Positions 26,496 through 35,647 are shown, numbered from the stretch's first letter. The stretch is 64,000 bases of DNA from Phaeobacter gallaeciensis DSM 26640 (GCF_000511385.1 NC_023137.1:743501-807500), one strand, 5' to 3'. A program made the numbers and translations. Notes: generated by a model from the letters alone, not told the origin.

Positions 26496-26951
26496 ATGGT
26501 CGAGATCCGCATCACATATGACGAGGGCGCAGACAGGGATGTGCCGCTGCCCGCCTACCAGACGGCTGGTGCTGCCGGGGCCGATCTGCGCGCCAACCTG
26601 CCGGATCGCGCGCAGCTGACCCTTGCCCCCGGTGCCCGCGCACTGGTACCAACAGGGCTGCGGCTGGCGATTCCGCAGGGCTATGAGGTGCAGATCCGCC
26701 CTCGCTCCGGCCTTGCACTGAAACACGGGATTACCGTGCCCAATGCCCCCGGCACCATCGATAGCGATTATCGCGGCCCGCTTGGGGTGATTGTGATGAA
26801 CGCAGGTGACGCCCCGTTTGAGATCGCCCATGGCGACCGAATTGCGCAGATGGTGGTGGCCCCCGTGGTGCAGGCGGGGTTCACGTTGGTCGATACCCTT
26901 GACGAGACATCACGTGGGGCGGGCGGTTTTGGCTCGACGGGACAGCGCTGA
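26496..26951 (+). CDS. dut: Deoxyuridine 5'-triphosphate nucleotidohydrolase (dUTPase)
   Basis: 151-residue trimeric dUTPase that hydrolyses dUTP to dUMP and keeps uracil out of DNA. All five motifs are present: [37 protein letters not shown] with the catalytic Asp, RIAQMVVAP and the C-terminal P-loop-like [13 protein letters not shown]. Its stop overlaps the start of the MoeB gene by one base, so the two are coupled, and coaBC lies just upstream. Confidence 0.97.
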   Translation: MVEIRITYDEGADRDVPLPAYQTAGAAGADLRANLPDRAQLTLAPGARALVPTGLRLAIPQGYEVQIRPRSGLALKHGITVPNAPGTIDSDYRGPLGVIVMNAGDAPFEIAHGDRIAQMVVAPVVQAGFTLVDTLDETSRGAGGFGSTGQR

Positions 26952-28063
26952 TGCTGTCGATCCTTGTCCTTGCCGCTCTGATCTGGTGGGGCGGGCGGTT
27001 TCTGGGGCTGGGGCACAACCTGCGGCTTGGTCTGCTCGTGGTGTTGTATGTCGCTATTCTGGCGGTGCATCTGACCCTGCCTGAAACGGCACCGCTGCGC
27101 GTGGGCACCGGTGGATCTGCGGCGCCCTGGCTGGTGCTGGCCGGTATGGTGGCTCTGGTGCTGGCCTATCGTCATGTGCTGCGCCGCCTGCGTAGCCGTG
27201 CACAGCCGGAAGAGGATACAGAAGGCGGCGCCAAACCCCGCCTGGACAAATTCTCGGAGACGGAGCTGGACCGCTACGCCCGTCATATCGTCCTGCGCGA
27301 GCTGGGCGGGCCGGGGCAAAAGAAACTCCGCAAGGCGCGCGTTCTGGTGATCGGGGCCGGGGGCTTGGGCGCGCCAGCGTTGCAATATCTTGCCGCCGCC
27401 GGGGTGGGCACTATCGGGGTGATCGACGATGATCTGGTGGAAAACGCCAACCTGCAGCGGCAGGTGATCCACCGCGATCAGGACATCGGCATTCCCAAGG
27501 TGTTTTCGGCGCAGGCCGCGATGGAGGCGCAGAACCCATATGTCACCGTGCGCCCCTATCATCGCCGCTTGGATGCGGAGATCGCAGCCGATCTTTTTGG
27601 CGATTATGATCTTATCCTGGATGGCACCGACAATTTCGAGACCCGCTACCTGGCCAATCGGACCGCCGTGGCACTGGGCAAGCCGCTGATTTCAGGCGCG
27701 CTGTCGCAGTGGGAGGGGCAGATTTCGCTGTTTCACCCCACTGCGGGCGGCCCCTGCTATCAGTGTATCTTTCCCGAAGCGCCGGCAGCAGGCTTGGCGC
27801 CCAGCTGCTCCGAGGCGGGGGTCGTGGGCCCATTGCCCGGCGTGGTTGGCGCGATGATGGCACTTGAGGCGATCAAAGCTATCACCGGCGCAGGACAAAC
27901 CCTGCGCGGTGAGATGCTGATTTACGACGGGCTTTATTCCGAGAGCCGCAAGATCACCCTTAGCCAACGCAGCGACTGCCCAATTTGCGCGGGCGGAGCG
28001 GAAGCCGGAGAGGACAGCAGCAAAGGGGTGGGCGCGCCGCGCTCTAGTGCGGAGGCAACCTGA
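26951..28063 (+). CDS. moeB: Membrane-anchored MoeB/ThiF-family adenylyltransferase (HesA/MoeB)
   Basis: 370 residues. The first ~85 contain about three hydrophobic helices (starting [20 protein letters not shown]), followed by a charged linker and a complete E1-like domain from about residue 95. That domain has the nucleotide loop VLVIGAGGLGAPALQYL, the DDDLVENANLQRQ and LDGTDNFETRYLAN motifs, and the zinc pairs CYQC and CPIC. MoeB adenylates the C-terminal Gly of MoaD (molybdopterin) or of related sulfur carriers such as ThiS. Most MoeB proteins are soluble and about 250 residues, so the membrane anchor is the unusual part. Co-transcribed with dut (1-bp overlap). Confidence 0.92.
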   Translation: MLSILVLAALIWWGGRFLGLGHNLRLGLLVVLYVAILAVHLTLPETAPLRVGTGGSAAPWLVLAGMVALVLAYRHVLRRLRSRAQPEEDTEGGAKPRLDKFSETELDRYARHIVLRELGGPGQKKLRKARVLVIGAGGLGAPALQYLAAAGVGTIGVIDDDLVENANLQRQVIHRDQDIGIPKVFSAQAAMEAQNPYVTVRPYHRRLDAEIAADLFGDYDLILDGTDNFETRYLANRTAVALGKPLISGALSQWEGQISLFHPTAGGPCYQCIFPEAPAAGLAPSCSEAGVVGPLPGVVGAMMALEAIKAITGAGQTLRGEMLIYDGLYSESRKITLSQRSDCPICAGGAEAGEDSSKGVGAPRSSAEAT

Positions 28064-28106
28064 GACAATCTGACGACGCAATCACATTACCAAAGGGGAG
28101 GATAAG

Positions 28107-28919
28107 ATGACATTCACATGGACTGGGACGGCGCTGAAAACAGCGGCCGCAACCGCAGGGATGGCCTTGCTGGCAAGCGGAGCTATCGCGGCGGATCTGC
28201 CGGATCTTGAAGGGCGCGAAGTGGTCGTGTCGGTGGAAAACGCCTATCCGCCGCTGCAATTTGTTGAACCCTCCAGCGGTAAGGCAATTGGCTGGGAATA
28301 TGACGCCATGGCGGAGATTGCGGAGCGGATCAACATCACCGTGGTTTATGAAACCACCAGCTGGGATGCGATGATCCCGGCGGTCAGCGATGGCCAGTAT
28401 GACATGGGCATGACCGGCATCACTATCCGCGATGACCGCAAGGAAAAGGTTGATTTTTCAGACAAATACCTGACCTCGCAGATGCGCATGATCGTGGCCG
28501 GGGATGAGAGCCGGTTTGACGATGCTGCAGGTTTTGCCGCTGATGCGGACCTGCTGGCAGGCGCGCAGCCGGGTACCACGCCGTTTTATGTGACAGTTTA
28601 CGATATCCTTGACGGCGATGAGGCGAACCCGCGTATCAAGCTGTTTGAAACCTTCGGCGCGGCGATTCAGGCGCTGCGCACGGGCGATGTGGATCTGGCG
28701 CTTTCTGACAGCACCGCCGCCAATGGGTACGTGCAGGCGTCTGATGGTGCGTTGAAAATCGTAGGTGAGCCGCTGGGGACCGAGGATTTCGGCTTCATTT
28801 TCCCGAAGGGCAGCGATCTTGTGGCACCGATCAATGCGGCCATCGCCGCGATGGAGGCGGACGGCACGCTGGATGCGCTGAACACCAAGTGGTTCCTTGA
28901 GTATAAGCTCGGCGGATAA
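28107..28919 (+). CDS. Amino-acid-type ABC transporter periplasmic binding protein (SBP family 3)
   Basis: 270-residue exported protein. The signal peptide ends after SGAIAA at about residue 29; the mature part is a family 3 solute-binding protein with [20 protein letters not shown], the [19 protein letters not shown] strand-helix, and [20 protein letters not shown]. Such proteins bind polar amino acids or opines. It is followed by a terminator-like hairpin and then by its permease gene, a usual layout that gives more binding protein than permease. The matching ATPase gene is absent from this locus. Confidence 0.92.
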   Translation: MTFTWTGTALKTAAATAGMALLASGAIAADLPDLEGREVVVSVENAYPPLQFVEPSSGKAIGWEYDAMAEIAERINITVVYETTSWDAMIPAVSDGQYDMGMTGITIRDDRKEKVDFSDKYLTSQMRMIVAGDESRFDDAAGFAADADLLAGAQPGTTPFYVTVYDILDGDEANPRIKLFETFGAAIQALRTGDVDLALSDSTAANGYVQASDGALKIVGEPLGTEDFGFIFPKGSDLVAPINAAIAAMEADGTLDALNTKWFLEYKLGG

Positions 28920-28938
28920 CCCTGCACAGACAACGACC

Positions 28939-28966
28939 AATCCCCGGCCTAGGAGCCGGGGATTTC
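28939..28966 (+). terminator. Intra-operon terminator between binding protein and permease genes
   Basis: AATCCCCGGC / GCCGGGGATTT with a 6-nt loop (28939-28964), 20 bp after the stop of the binding-protein gene. It probably lowers read-through into the permease gene. Confidence 0.8.
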
Positions 28967-28983
28967 TACATCACGGGGCAGAT

Positions 28984-29805
28984 ATGAGCGCACAAGAACC
29001 AAAGCCGCGCAGGGCGGACGGCAAGAAAGACGATTTTCCCTGGTGGCTGGCGGCGGTGCTTCTGATTGGCGGGACGCTGGTCTGGCGGGTGGCTTCGGAT
29101 GATCTTTATCTCACCATCCTCAGCACGTTGATGCGCGGCGTGCAGCTGACCATCTTTGTGACGCTGATCAGTTTTTTTCTCGCATCGCTCCTGGGCCTTG
29201 GGCTGGCGCTGGCGGCGGGGTCACGCTGGCTGGTGATCCGCCAGAGCGCGCGGTTCTACATAGAGGTGGTGCGCGGCATTCCGATCATTGTGCTGTTGCT
29301 TTATGTTGCCTTCGTTCTGGCGCCGGCGCTGGTGGAGCTGCGCAACTGGATCGGCGCGCATCTGGGGCTGGATCCGATCCGCACCCGCAATTTTCCGCTG
29401 TTGTGGCGGGCCATCATCGCGTTGATGATCGCCTATTCCGCCTTCATCTCGGAGGTGTTTCGCGCGGGCCTGCAATCCGTGGATGAAGGCCAGATCGAGG
29501 CGGCAAAGGCGCTGGGCCTCAGCCGTTGGCATCGCTTCCGTTTCATCGTGTTTCCACAGGCAATCCGCACCATCCTGCCACCGCTGGGCAATGATTTTGT
29601 CGCCTTGGTGAAGGACAGCTCGTTGGTGTCGGTGCTGGGTGTTGCGGATGTCACGCAGCTGGGCAAGCTGACGGCGGTCGGCAATTTCCGCTATTTCGAG
29701 ACCTACAATGTGGTGGCGTTGATTTACCTGACCCTGACCATCGGCCTGTCGCTGCTGCTCAGACGGTTTGAAAAACACCTGCGCCGCCGTGAGGAGCGCC
29801 GCTAG
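28984..29805 (+). CDS. Amino-acid ABC transporter permease (HisM/GlnP family)
   Basis: 273-residue inner-membrane permease. After a charged N-terminus come about six helices; the family signature is FYIEVVRGIPIIVLLLY, and the EAA loop reads EAAKALGLSRWHRFRFIVFP, which contacts the ATPase. The ATG at 28984 is used; a longer frame starts inside the terminator hairpin and is rejected. The next gene is an unrelated peptidase, so the ATPase that powers this pair must be encoded elsewhere or be shared with another system. Confidence 0.93.
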   Translation: MSAQEPKPRRADGKKDDFPWWLAAVLLIGGTLVWRVASDDLYLTILSTLMRGVQLTIFVTLISFFLASLLGLGLALAAGSRWLVIRQSARFYIEVVRGIPIIVLLLYVAFVLAPALVELRNWIGAHLGLDPIRTRNFPLLWRAIIALMIAYSAFISEVFRAGLQSVDEGQIEAAKALGLSRWHRFRFIVFPQAIRTILPPLGNDFVALVKDSSLVSVLGVADVTQLGKLTAVGNFRYFETYNVVALIYLTLTIGLSLLLRRFEKHLRRREERR

Positions 29806-29901
29806 CTACGGTCCCCTTGCGGTGATTGATGAAATTCTCTCGACTGTGCCTCTGGACGGCGGGCAGGGGCAGGCATAGCTTCCTCTCAAAGGAGATTTGC
29901 C

Positions 29902-31917
29902 ATGACCAATCCACTGCTGTCCACCTGGGACACGCCGTTTGAAATCGCCCCCTTCGACCAAATCAAGGACAGCGATTTCGCCCCTGCGCTGGAGGAGGCA
30001 TTGGCTGCGCATAAGGCGCAGATTGATGCGATTGCCAGTTCGGATGAGGCGCCGACATTTGCCAATGTGATCGAGGCGCTGGAAACCCCCTGCCGCGAGT
30101 TGGAACAGGTTCTGTCGGTGTTCTACAGCGTGGCCGGGGCCGACAGTAATCCCGAGCGTGAGGCGCTACAGCGGGCGTTTTCGCTAAAGCTGGCGGCGCA
30201 TTTCTCGGCCATCACCGCGAATAAGGCGCTGTATGCCCGCATCAAATCTGTCTGGGATCAACGCGATACGCTGGATCTTACGGAGGAACAGGCGCGTGTC
30301 TTGATGCTGACACACCGTAGCTTTGTGCGGGGTGGTGCGGCGCTGGAGGGCGTGGATGACACCCGCATGCAGGAGATCAAATCCCGCCTGGCGACGCTTG
30401 GGACCGAGTTCACCCAGAACCTGCTGGCGGATGAGCGCGACTGGTTCATGGCGCTGAGCGAAGACGATCTGACCGGTCTGCCGCAATTCGTCGTCGATGC
30501 CGCGCGTGCGGCGGGCAAGGATAAGGGGCTGGATGGTCCCGCGGTGACGCTGTCGCGCTCTCTCATCACGCCGTTTCTGCAGTTCTCGCCACGCCGCGAC
30601 CTGCGAAAACGCGCCTTTGAAGCCTGGGCCGCGCGCGGTGCCAATGGCGGTGACAGCGACAATCGTGAGATCGCTGCTGAAATTTTGGCCCTCCGCGAAG
30701 AACGCGCCAAACTGCTGGGCTATGAAAACTTTGCGGCCTACAAGCTGGAAACCGAGATGGCCAAGACCCCGGCTGCAGTGCGTGATCTGTTGATGCAGGT
30801 CTGGGAACCGGCCAAGGCGCAGGCGGAGGCAGATGCCTGGGTGCTGACCAAGATGATGCAGGAGGATGGCATCAACGGCGAACTGGAGCCGTGGGACTGG
30901 CGCTACTATGCGGAGAAACGGCGCAAGGCGGAGCATGATCTGGATGAGGCGGAGCTGAAGCCCTATTTCCAGCTGGACCGCATGATTGAGGCGTCGTTCG
31001 ACTGCGCAACCCGCCTGTTCGGGCTGGAGTTCACGCCGCTTGAGGTGCCACTTTATCACGAAGATTGCCGCGCCTGGGAGGTGACCCGCAATGGCGCGCA
31101 TGTGGCGGTGTTCATTGGCGATTATTTTGCCCGTTCGTCCAAGCGTTCCGGTGCATGGTGTTCGGCGATGCGCAGTCAGGCGAAGTTCCCTGAGGTGCAG
31201 ACCCCGATCGTGATCAACGTCTGCAACTTTGCCAAGGGCGATCCGGCGCTGCTGTCTTATGATGATGCGCGCACGCTGTTTCATGAGTTTGGCCATGCGT
31301 TGCATCAGATGCTGTCGGATGTGAGTTATGAGAGCATCTCCGGCACCTCCGTGGCGCGCGACTTTGTAGAACTGCCTTCGCAGCTTTATGAACACTGGCT
31401 GGATGTGCCGGAGGTTCTGGGCAAATTCGCCACCCATGCGGAAACCGGCAAACCGATGCCCGTCGAGATGCGCGACCGGGTTCTGGCGGCCTCGACTTTT
31501 GATATGGGGTTCCAGACGGTGGAATATGTGGCGTCTGCGCTGGTGGATCTGGCGTTTCATGACGGGCCTGCGCCGAAAGATCCGATGGCCAGACAGGCAG
31601 AGGTGCTGGCAGAGATCGGCATGCCGCCCGCGATCATCATGCGCCATGCGACACCGCATTTTGCGCATGTCTTCTCGGGTGATGGCTATTCCTCCGGCTA
31701 CTACAGCTACATGTGGTCCGAGGTGATGGACGCAGATGCTTTTGCCGCCTTTGAGGAGGCGGGCGGCGCCTTTGATGCGGAGCGCGCCGAGGCGCTGGAG
31801 GCGCATATCCTCTCCACCGGTGGCTCCCGTGATCCGGCCGAGCTGTACACTGCGTTCCGGGGGCGCCTGCCGGGTGTTGATGCGTTGCTGAAGGGGCGCG
31901 GACTGGCGGCGAAATAA
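29902..31917 (+). CDS. M3 family oligopeptidase (PrlC/Dcp-like zinc metallopeptidase)
   Basis: 671-residue cytoplasmic metallopeptidase. The zinc site HEFGHALHQ (HExxH) is at about residue 460, and the third ligand Glu is in SGTSVARDFVELPSQ about 25 residues later. Length and the N-terminal helical domain fit oligopeptidase A / peptidyl-dipeptidase Dcp. It degrades short peptides, for example cleaved signal peptides. RBS AAAGGAG precedes the ATG. A terminator follows at 31942. Which of the two enzyme types it is cannot be decided from the sequence alone. Confidence 0.93.
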   Translation: MTNPLLSTWDTPFEIAPFDQIKDSDFAPALEEALAAHKAQIDAIASSDEAPTFANVIEALETPCRELEQVLSVFYSVAGADSNPEREALQRAFSLKLAAHFSAITANKALYARIKSVWDQRDTLDLTEEQARVLMLTHRSFVRGGAALEGVDDTRMQEIKSRLATLGTEFTQNLLADERDWFMALSEDDLTGLPQFVVDAARAAGKDKGLDGPAVTLSRSLITPFLQFSPRRDLRKRAFEAWAARGANGGDSDNREIAAEILALREERAKLLGYENFAAYKLETEMAKTPAAVRDLLMQVWEPAKAQAEADAWVLTKMMQEDGINGELEPWDWRYYAEKRRKAEHDLDEAELKPYFQLDRMIEASFDCATRLFGLEFTPLEVPLYHEDCRAWEVTRNGAHVAVFIGDYFARSSKRSGAWCSAMRSQAKFPEVQTPIVINVCNFAKGDPALLSYDDARTLFHEFGHALHQMLSDVSYESISGTSVARDFVELPSQLYEHWLDVPEVLGKFATHAETGKPMPVEMRDRVLAASTFDMGFQTVEYVASALVDLAFHDGPAPKDPMARQAEVLAEIGMPPAIIMRHATPHFAHVFSGDGYSSGYYSYMWSEVMDADAFAAFEEAGGAFDAERAEALEAHILSTGGSRDPAELYTAFRGRLPGVDALLKGRGLAAK

Positions 31918-31941
31918 TCCACGTTGGCCGTTGGCATGGAA

Positions 31942-31971
31942 AAGGGCAGGCGCCACGCGTCTGCCCTCTTT
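31942..31971 (+). terminator. Rho-independent terminator of the M3 peptidase gene
   Basis: GGGCAG / CTGCCC stem (31944-31949 and 31961-31966), extended by four inner pairs, then TCTTTC. Lies 24 bp after the peptidase stop, and separates it from the convergent halogenase gene. Confidence 0.75.
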
Positions 31972-32005
31972 CATTTGTGAACTGTTTGAGCCTTTGTCCT
32001 TGATC

Positions 32006-33691
32006 CTAGAACAGCTGCAGGTCTTTTTGACCGTTCTCGATTTCGCTGAAGCTGGGCATATTCTGGATCATGCAGGGCACCGCCTCAGGACATGGCATAG
32101 ACACCGTTGGCTTCATCGCAGCCGCCATGCCAAAGCCGCGCTGATCCAGCTCGCCGCGAATATCGCGCAGCAGGGTTTTGTGATCGGGCATGGATTTGAG
32201 GATTTGCGCCAGATCCACCTTCGCGCCTTTCCACCACTGGAACCAGATCGGTTTCTTCAGCGGCCGCAGCCGATCCCGGATGCCGGGGCCATAGCCCGTA
32301 TCATAGACCTGCTTGCCCAGAAGCACGGTCTGATAGACGCGGTAGTCAAACAGGGTCGCGAACTCAATATCATGGGGCATCGGCAGTCGGTGCTGCCAGA
32401 GTTCCAGATTTTCGGCCAGACGATCCGGGATTTTCATCTCGGTGCGGGCGTCGATCCAATACTGGTCATCGGTGCGGTTGCCCAGCCGGTAGTGTAGGCA
32501 GATGAATTCCAGCACCTCATCATAGAGCTTGTCCATCTGCCGGTTGTATCGGCTGCGCAGGGACGGGGCGATGTCGCGCGTGGGCATATGTTCGGTAAGC
32601 CAGCGCACCGCGTGATCGATCATATGGATTGCGGTGCTTTCGAGAGGTTCGATAAACCCGCCGGCCAGACCGATGGCGACACAGTTCTTAACCCAGGCAT
32701 TGCGCACCCGCCCGATCCGCATTGGAATGATGCGCGGGGTCGCCCCCTTGCCACTGTCGCCGAGCCACGCGAGGTATTCATCCGCCGCCTGATCATCGGT
32801 GCGATGGGCGGAGGAGAACACATAGCCGGTGCCCACACGGTTATAAAGCGGCACCCGCCAGGTCCAACCGGCGCCAAGGGCGGTGGAGCGCGTCAGGCTT
32901 TCGATCTTTTCCGGGTTCGGGTGGTCGATCTGCAGCGCCATCGCGCGGTCATTGGGCAGATAGTCGGAGTAATCCATAAACGGCTCACCCAGCGCCTGAT
33001 TGATAATCAGCCCGCGGAAACCGGTGCAGTCGATGACCATCTCGACATCGTGACGGCCGCGCTGCTCCAGCATCAGATGGCTGACATTGCCCTGCTCATC
33101 CAGCTCAACCGATGTCACCTCATCCTGAATATGTTCTACGCCATGCTTGGTACAGACCTTGGTGAGCATGCCTGCAAATTTCACCGCGTCCAGATGGTAG
33201 GCATAGCCAAACCGCTGCTCAAACTCCGGCTGACCTAAGGGGCGTGCGCCCTTGCACAGGCGGCCCAGATCATCATGGGGGGAGATGGACTGGGTATAGT
33301 CCCGATCCCCGTTACCAAAGCGCAGGAAATACTCTGCAGGCTCCAACCCCTCCAGCAGCTGGCCATGGGCGAAGGGGTTCACGTAGTCGATGCGATTGCC
33401 CTTGGCATCGGTGTTCCAGTTGCAGAATTTCACACCCAGTTTGAACGAGGCATTGGTCTCGCGAAAGAAAGCGCGCTCCGAGATCCCCGCCTGACGGAGG
33501 GTTTTGGGCATCCGCGGTACGGTTGCCTCGCCCACACCGACGGTGGCGATATTCGGGCTTTCGATCAGGCAGATTTTTGGCCGGTCTTTGGGCGCTGACG
33601 TGCGGGAGAGTTCCGTCTCCAGGATCAGCGCCGTCATCCAGCCCGCCGTACCACCCCCAACGATGGTGATCCTCCTTAAGCGATTGTTCAT
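32006..33691 (-). CDS. Flavin-dependent tryptophan-halogenase family protein
   Basis: 561-residue FAD-binding protein. The Rossmann motif VGGGTAGW is at 11-18, the halogenase signature W-x-W-x-(I/V)-P is WTWRVP at 276-281, the catalytic Lys is in ASFKLGVKFCNW (Lys84, counterpart of Lys79 of PrnA) and the active-site pair is EPLESTA (Glu351-Ser352, counterpart of Glu346-Ser347). All residues needed for hypohalous acid chemistry are therefore present. Such enzymes use FADH2 from a separate flavin reductase, which is not encoded nearby. It stands alone, with its own promoter region, between a peptidase and a dehydrogenase, and no biosynthetic partner genes are visible. Substrate unknown; may act on a peptide, indole or phenol. 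Confidence 0.9.
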   Translation of the reverse strand: MNNRLRRITIVGGGTAGWMTALILETELSRTSAPKDRPKICLIESPNIATVGVGEATVPRMPKTLRQAGISERAFFRETNASFKLGVKFCNWNTDAKGNRIDYVNPFAHGQLLEGLEPAEYFLRFGNGDRDYTQSISPHDDLGRLCKGARPLGQPEFEQRFGYAYHLDAVKFAGMLTKVCTKHGVEHIQDEVTSVELDEQGNVSHLMLEQRGRHDVEMVIDCTGFRGLIINQALGEPFMDYSDYLPNDRAMALQIDHPNPEKIESLTRSTALGAGWTWRVPLYNRVGTGYVFSSAHRTDDQAADEYLAWLGDSGKGATPRIIPMRIGRVRNAWVKNCVAIGLAGGFIEPLESTAIHMIDHAVRWLTEHMPTRDIAPSLRSRYNRQMDKLYDEVLEFICLHYRLGNRTDDQYWIDARTEMKIPDRLAENLELWQHRLPMPHDIEFATLFDYRVYQTVLLGKQVYDTGYGPGIRDRLRPLKKPIWFQWWKGAKVDLAQILKSMPDHKTLLRDIRGELDQRGFGMAAAMKPTVSMPCPEAVPCMIQNMPSFSEIENGQKDLQLF

Positions 33692-34221
33692 GTGTTCCGT
33701 CCCTGTTTTATAGTTTTTTCAAGGACCGTAGCGCAGCTATCTGGCATCTGGCTAGCAACAATTCCGCAAATTGCTGTGTGGACCCTGTTATCAGGCGGTC
33801 CGAGGCGCGATGCGCTGTCGTGCGGAGGGGCGCAGGCTGGGCACGCCAGTCTTCAAGTTTTGAAATCTACTGTTCTGCAGCAGGGCTTGCCGGTGCAGCC
33901 TGTGGCTATCCGGGGGGTGGCTCTGGGGGCGGATCAATCTATCAGTTGTTGATCGGGGCCTTTGTCTGCAGCCGGGTGGTCGCGGCATAAAGCGGACGGC
34001 GCCGCCACGGGGGCGGAGGAGGGCGGGTTCAGGGCCCGCGTGCTCAAATTCTCTGCACGACCCCAGAAGTTGGGGTCCGGTTCCTGGTGGGAGCCGGGGT
34101 GCCAGACCCGGATCCTGCAATCGCGATTGGGGCCAGTCTGCCACAGCGGTCTGAACCAATCCTGAGCGCGACGGGCGCTGGGTTTGCTGATCGTTAAGTC
34201 TTATCCGCTGCGTATCTGGGG
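33692..34221. other. 530-bp intergenic region with adjacent hairpins
   Basis: No convincing reading frame in either strand: the longest one (33791-34159, minus) is rich in Pro and Arg with no family look. At the left end is the leader of the halogenase gene, with AGGGACGG before its ATG. Around 34059-34095 two strong stems follow each other: GACCCCA-gaagt-TGGGGTC (34059-34077) and CGGTTCC-tggtg-GGAGCCG (about 34078-34096), and a C/G-rich imperfect repeat follows at about 34100. This could be a terminator-like element or an unrecognised small RNA. Confidence 0.6.
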
Positions 34222-35148
34222 CTAGTACCCAAGCCTGCGATCCACCTGATGCAGGAAGGCGTCATCAGCCTCACCCCGCCGGATATTCTCAGCAATGACG
34301 CGCGCGGCGGTGAGGGGCCGGGTTTCTGCCGCGATATGCGGCGTCACGGTCACATTGGGATGGGCCCAATAGGGATGATCCATCGGCAGCGGCTCAACGC
34401 GGAAGACATCAAGCGTTGCATGGCCGATCTGACCCCTGTCGAGCGCGGCCAGAAGGGCGTCGTCGTCGATGAGGGGGCCGCGACCGGGGTTGATGATCCG
34501 CGCGCCCTTGGGCAGCAGGGCGAGGGTGTCGCGGTTGAGGGTGTTTTCCGTCGCCGGGGTATCAGGCAGCAGCAGGACAACGATTTCTGCCATCGCTAGC
34601 GCGTCGCGCAGGCCTGCATCGCCATGGCGGCAGGTGATGCCGTCTATGGATTTCTCAGATCGCGACCAGCCAGTGACCGGAAAGCCAAGTGTCGCTAGCA
34701 TCTGCGCACAGGCCTGCCCCAGCGCGCCAAGACCCAGAACCGTCACCGGGCGTTCCTCGGCAAGCGGGGGGACCACCGGCTCCCAGCGGTCCTGCGTGTG
34801 GATCGTGCGGTCGATATCGAGGTGATAGCGCAGCACATGGCCACTGACCCATTCCACCATACCCGCGGTCAGACCGGGGTCGACCATCCGGCAGAGCGGC
34901 ATCGTCAGGGTCTGGTTGCCCACGATCTTCTCCACCCCGGCCCAGAGGCTGAGCACCGCCTTGCAGCGGGTATAGGGGGTGAAATCCTGCAGGTCTGAAT
35001 TGGGGGCATAGACCACGTAATCCACATCAGCCGGGGCGTGATCCAGACGCAGATCGACCTTCAGCCCGACCTCTGCGAAGGCGGCGCGCAAAGGCGCCTC
35101 ATAGGTGGCCCAGCGTTCGGGCAGGGCGGCAAACTGGACGTTGATCAT
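34222..35148 (-). CDS. 2-hydroxyacid dehydrogenase (glyoxylate/hydroxypyruvate reductase A-like)
   Basis: 308-residue NAD(P)-dependent reductase of the D-isomer 2-hydroxyacid dehydrogenase family. The nucleotide motif VLGLGALGQACAQML, the NPGRGPLIDDDALLAAL segment and the catalytic HPNVTVTPHIAAET (His) match GhrA, which reduces glyoxylate and hydroxypyruvate; the N-terminal domain is short as in GhrA. The start overlaps the stop of the VOC gene (ATGA), so both come from one transcript, divergent from the LysR gene. Confidence 0.9.
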   Translation of the reverse strand: MINVQFAALPERWATYEAPLRAAFAEVGLKVDLRLDHAPADVDYVVYAPNSDLQDFTPYTRCKAVLSLWAGVEKIVGNQTLTMPLCRMVDPGLTAGMVEWVSGHVLRYHLDIDRTIHTQDRWEPVVPPLAEERPVTVLGLGALGQACAQMLATLGFPVTGWSRSEKSIDGITCRHGDAGLRDALAMAEIVVLLLPDTPATENTLNRDTLALLPKGARIINPGRGPLIDDDALLAALDRGQIGHATLDVFRVEPLPMDHPYWAHPNVTVTPHIAAETRPLTAARVIAENIRRGEADDAFLHQVDRRLGY

Positions 35149-35555
35149 GTTGCAAATACTCCGGCCATATCGGCAAACCCCTTGATTTCAACCGGGTTAC
35201 CTGCGGGATCATGAAAGAACATCGTGCTTTGCTCGCCCGGCTCGCCTGCGAACCGTGTGGTGGGGGCGATAGTGAACGCCAGCCCCGCCGCCTCCAGCCG
35301 ATCGGCCAACGTGCGCCAGTCCGCCTGCGGTAGAATCACGCCAAGGTGGGGCATCGGCACCATGTGATCGCCGACCTTGCCGGTGTTGGCGGTGGCAAAA
35401 ACCGGTCCGAGGTGGAGCGAGATTTGATGGCCGAAGAAGTTGAAATCCACCCAGGTCTCGGTGCTGCGCCCCTCCTGACAGCCGAGGAGGCCGCCATAAA
35501 AACCGCGCGCCTGATCAAGGTCATCGACGTGATAGGCGAGGTGAAAAATGCTCAT
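35145..35555 (-). CDS. VOC family (glyoxalase/dioxygenase superfamily) protein
   Basis: 136-residue protein made of two beta-alpha-beta-beta-beta modules. It begins MSIFHLAYHVDDLDQARGFY, with the first metal ligand His, and ends FFHDPAGNPVEIKGF, with the conserved Glu ligand. Similar single-domain proteins are usually called VOC family or dioxygenase-like; the substrate is unknown. It is coupled to the 2-hydroxyacid dehydrogenase gene and divergent from a LysR regulator, so the three may serve one small pathway. Confidence 0.85.
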   Translation of the reverse strand: MSIFHLAYHVDDLDQARGFYGGLLGCQEGRSTETWVDFNFFGHQISLHLGPVFATANTGKVGDHMVPMPHLGVILPQADWRTLADRLEAAGLAFTIAPTTRFAGEPGEQSTMFFHDPAGNPVEIKGFADMAGVFAT

Positions 35556-35614
35556 CGCTCTGCTCCCTGTAATCTGTGGCCTCAGGGATAGAAGGGGATG
35601 ATGAAAAAGGGTAG

Positions 35615-35640
35615 CTTATTTTTCTATATTCAAACATAAG
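35615..35640. promoter_or_regulatory. Candidate LysR-type operator
   Basis: Inverted repeat CTTAT, 16 bases, ATAAG in an A/T-rich stretch, ending 8 bp before the LysR gene and 60 bp before the divergent VOC gene. Position and symmetry fit autoregulation and control of the VOC-dehydrogenase pair. Inference. Confidence 0.4.
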
Positions 35641-35647
35641 AAAAACT

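Noticed and set aside
30184-31974. 596-residue open frame antisense to the M3 peptidase gene
   Set aside because: Mirror frame of a well-recognised gene, His/Arg/Gln-rich without any family motif; a typical artefact of high-GC codon use.
33791-34159. 122-residue open frame in the gap next to the halogenase
   Set aside because: Pro/Arg-rich, no ribosome-binding site, covers the hairpins; no coding character.
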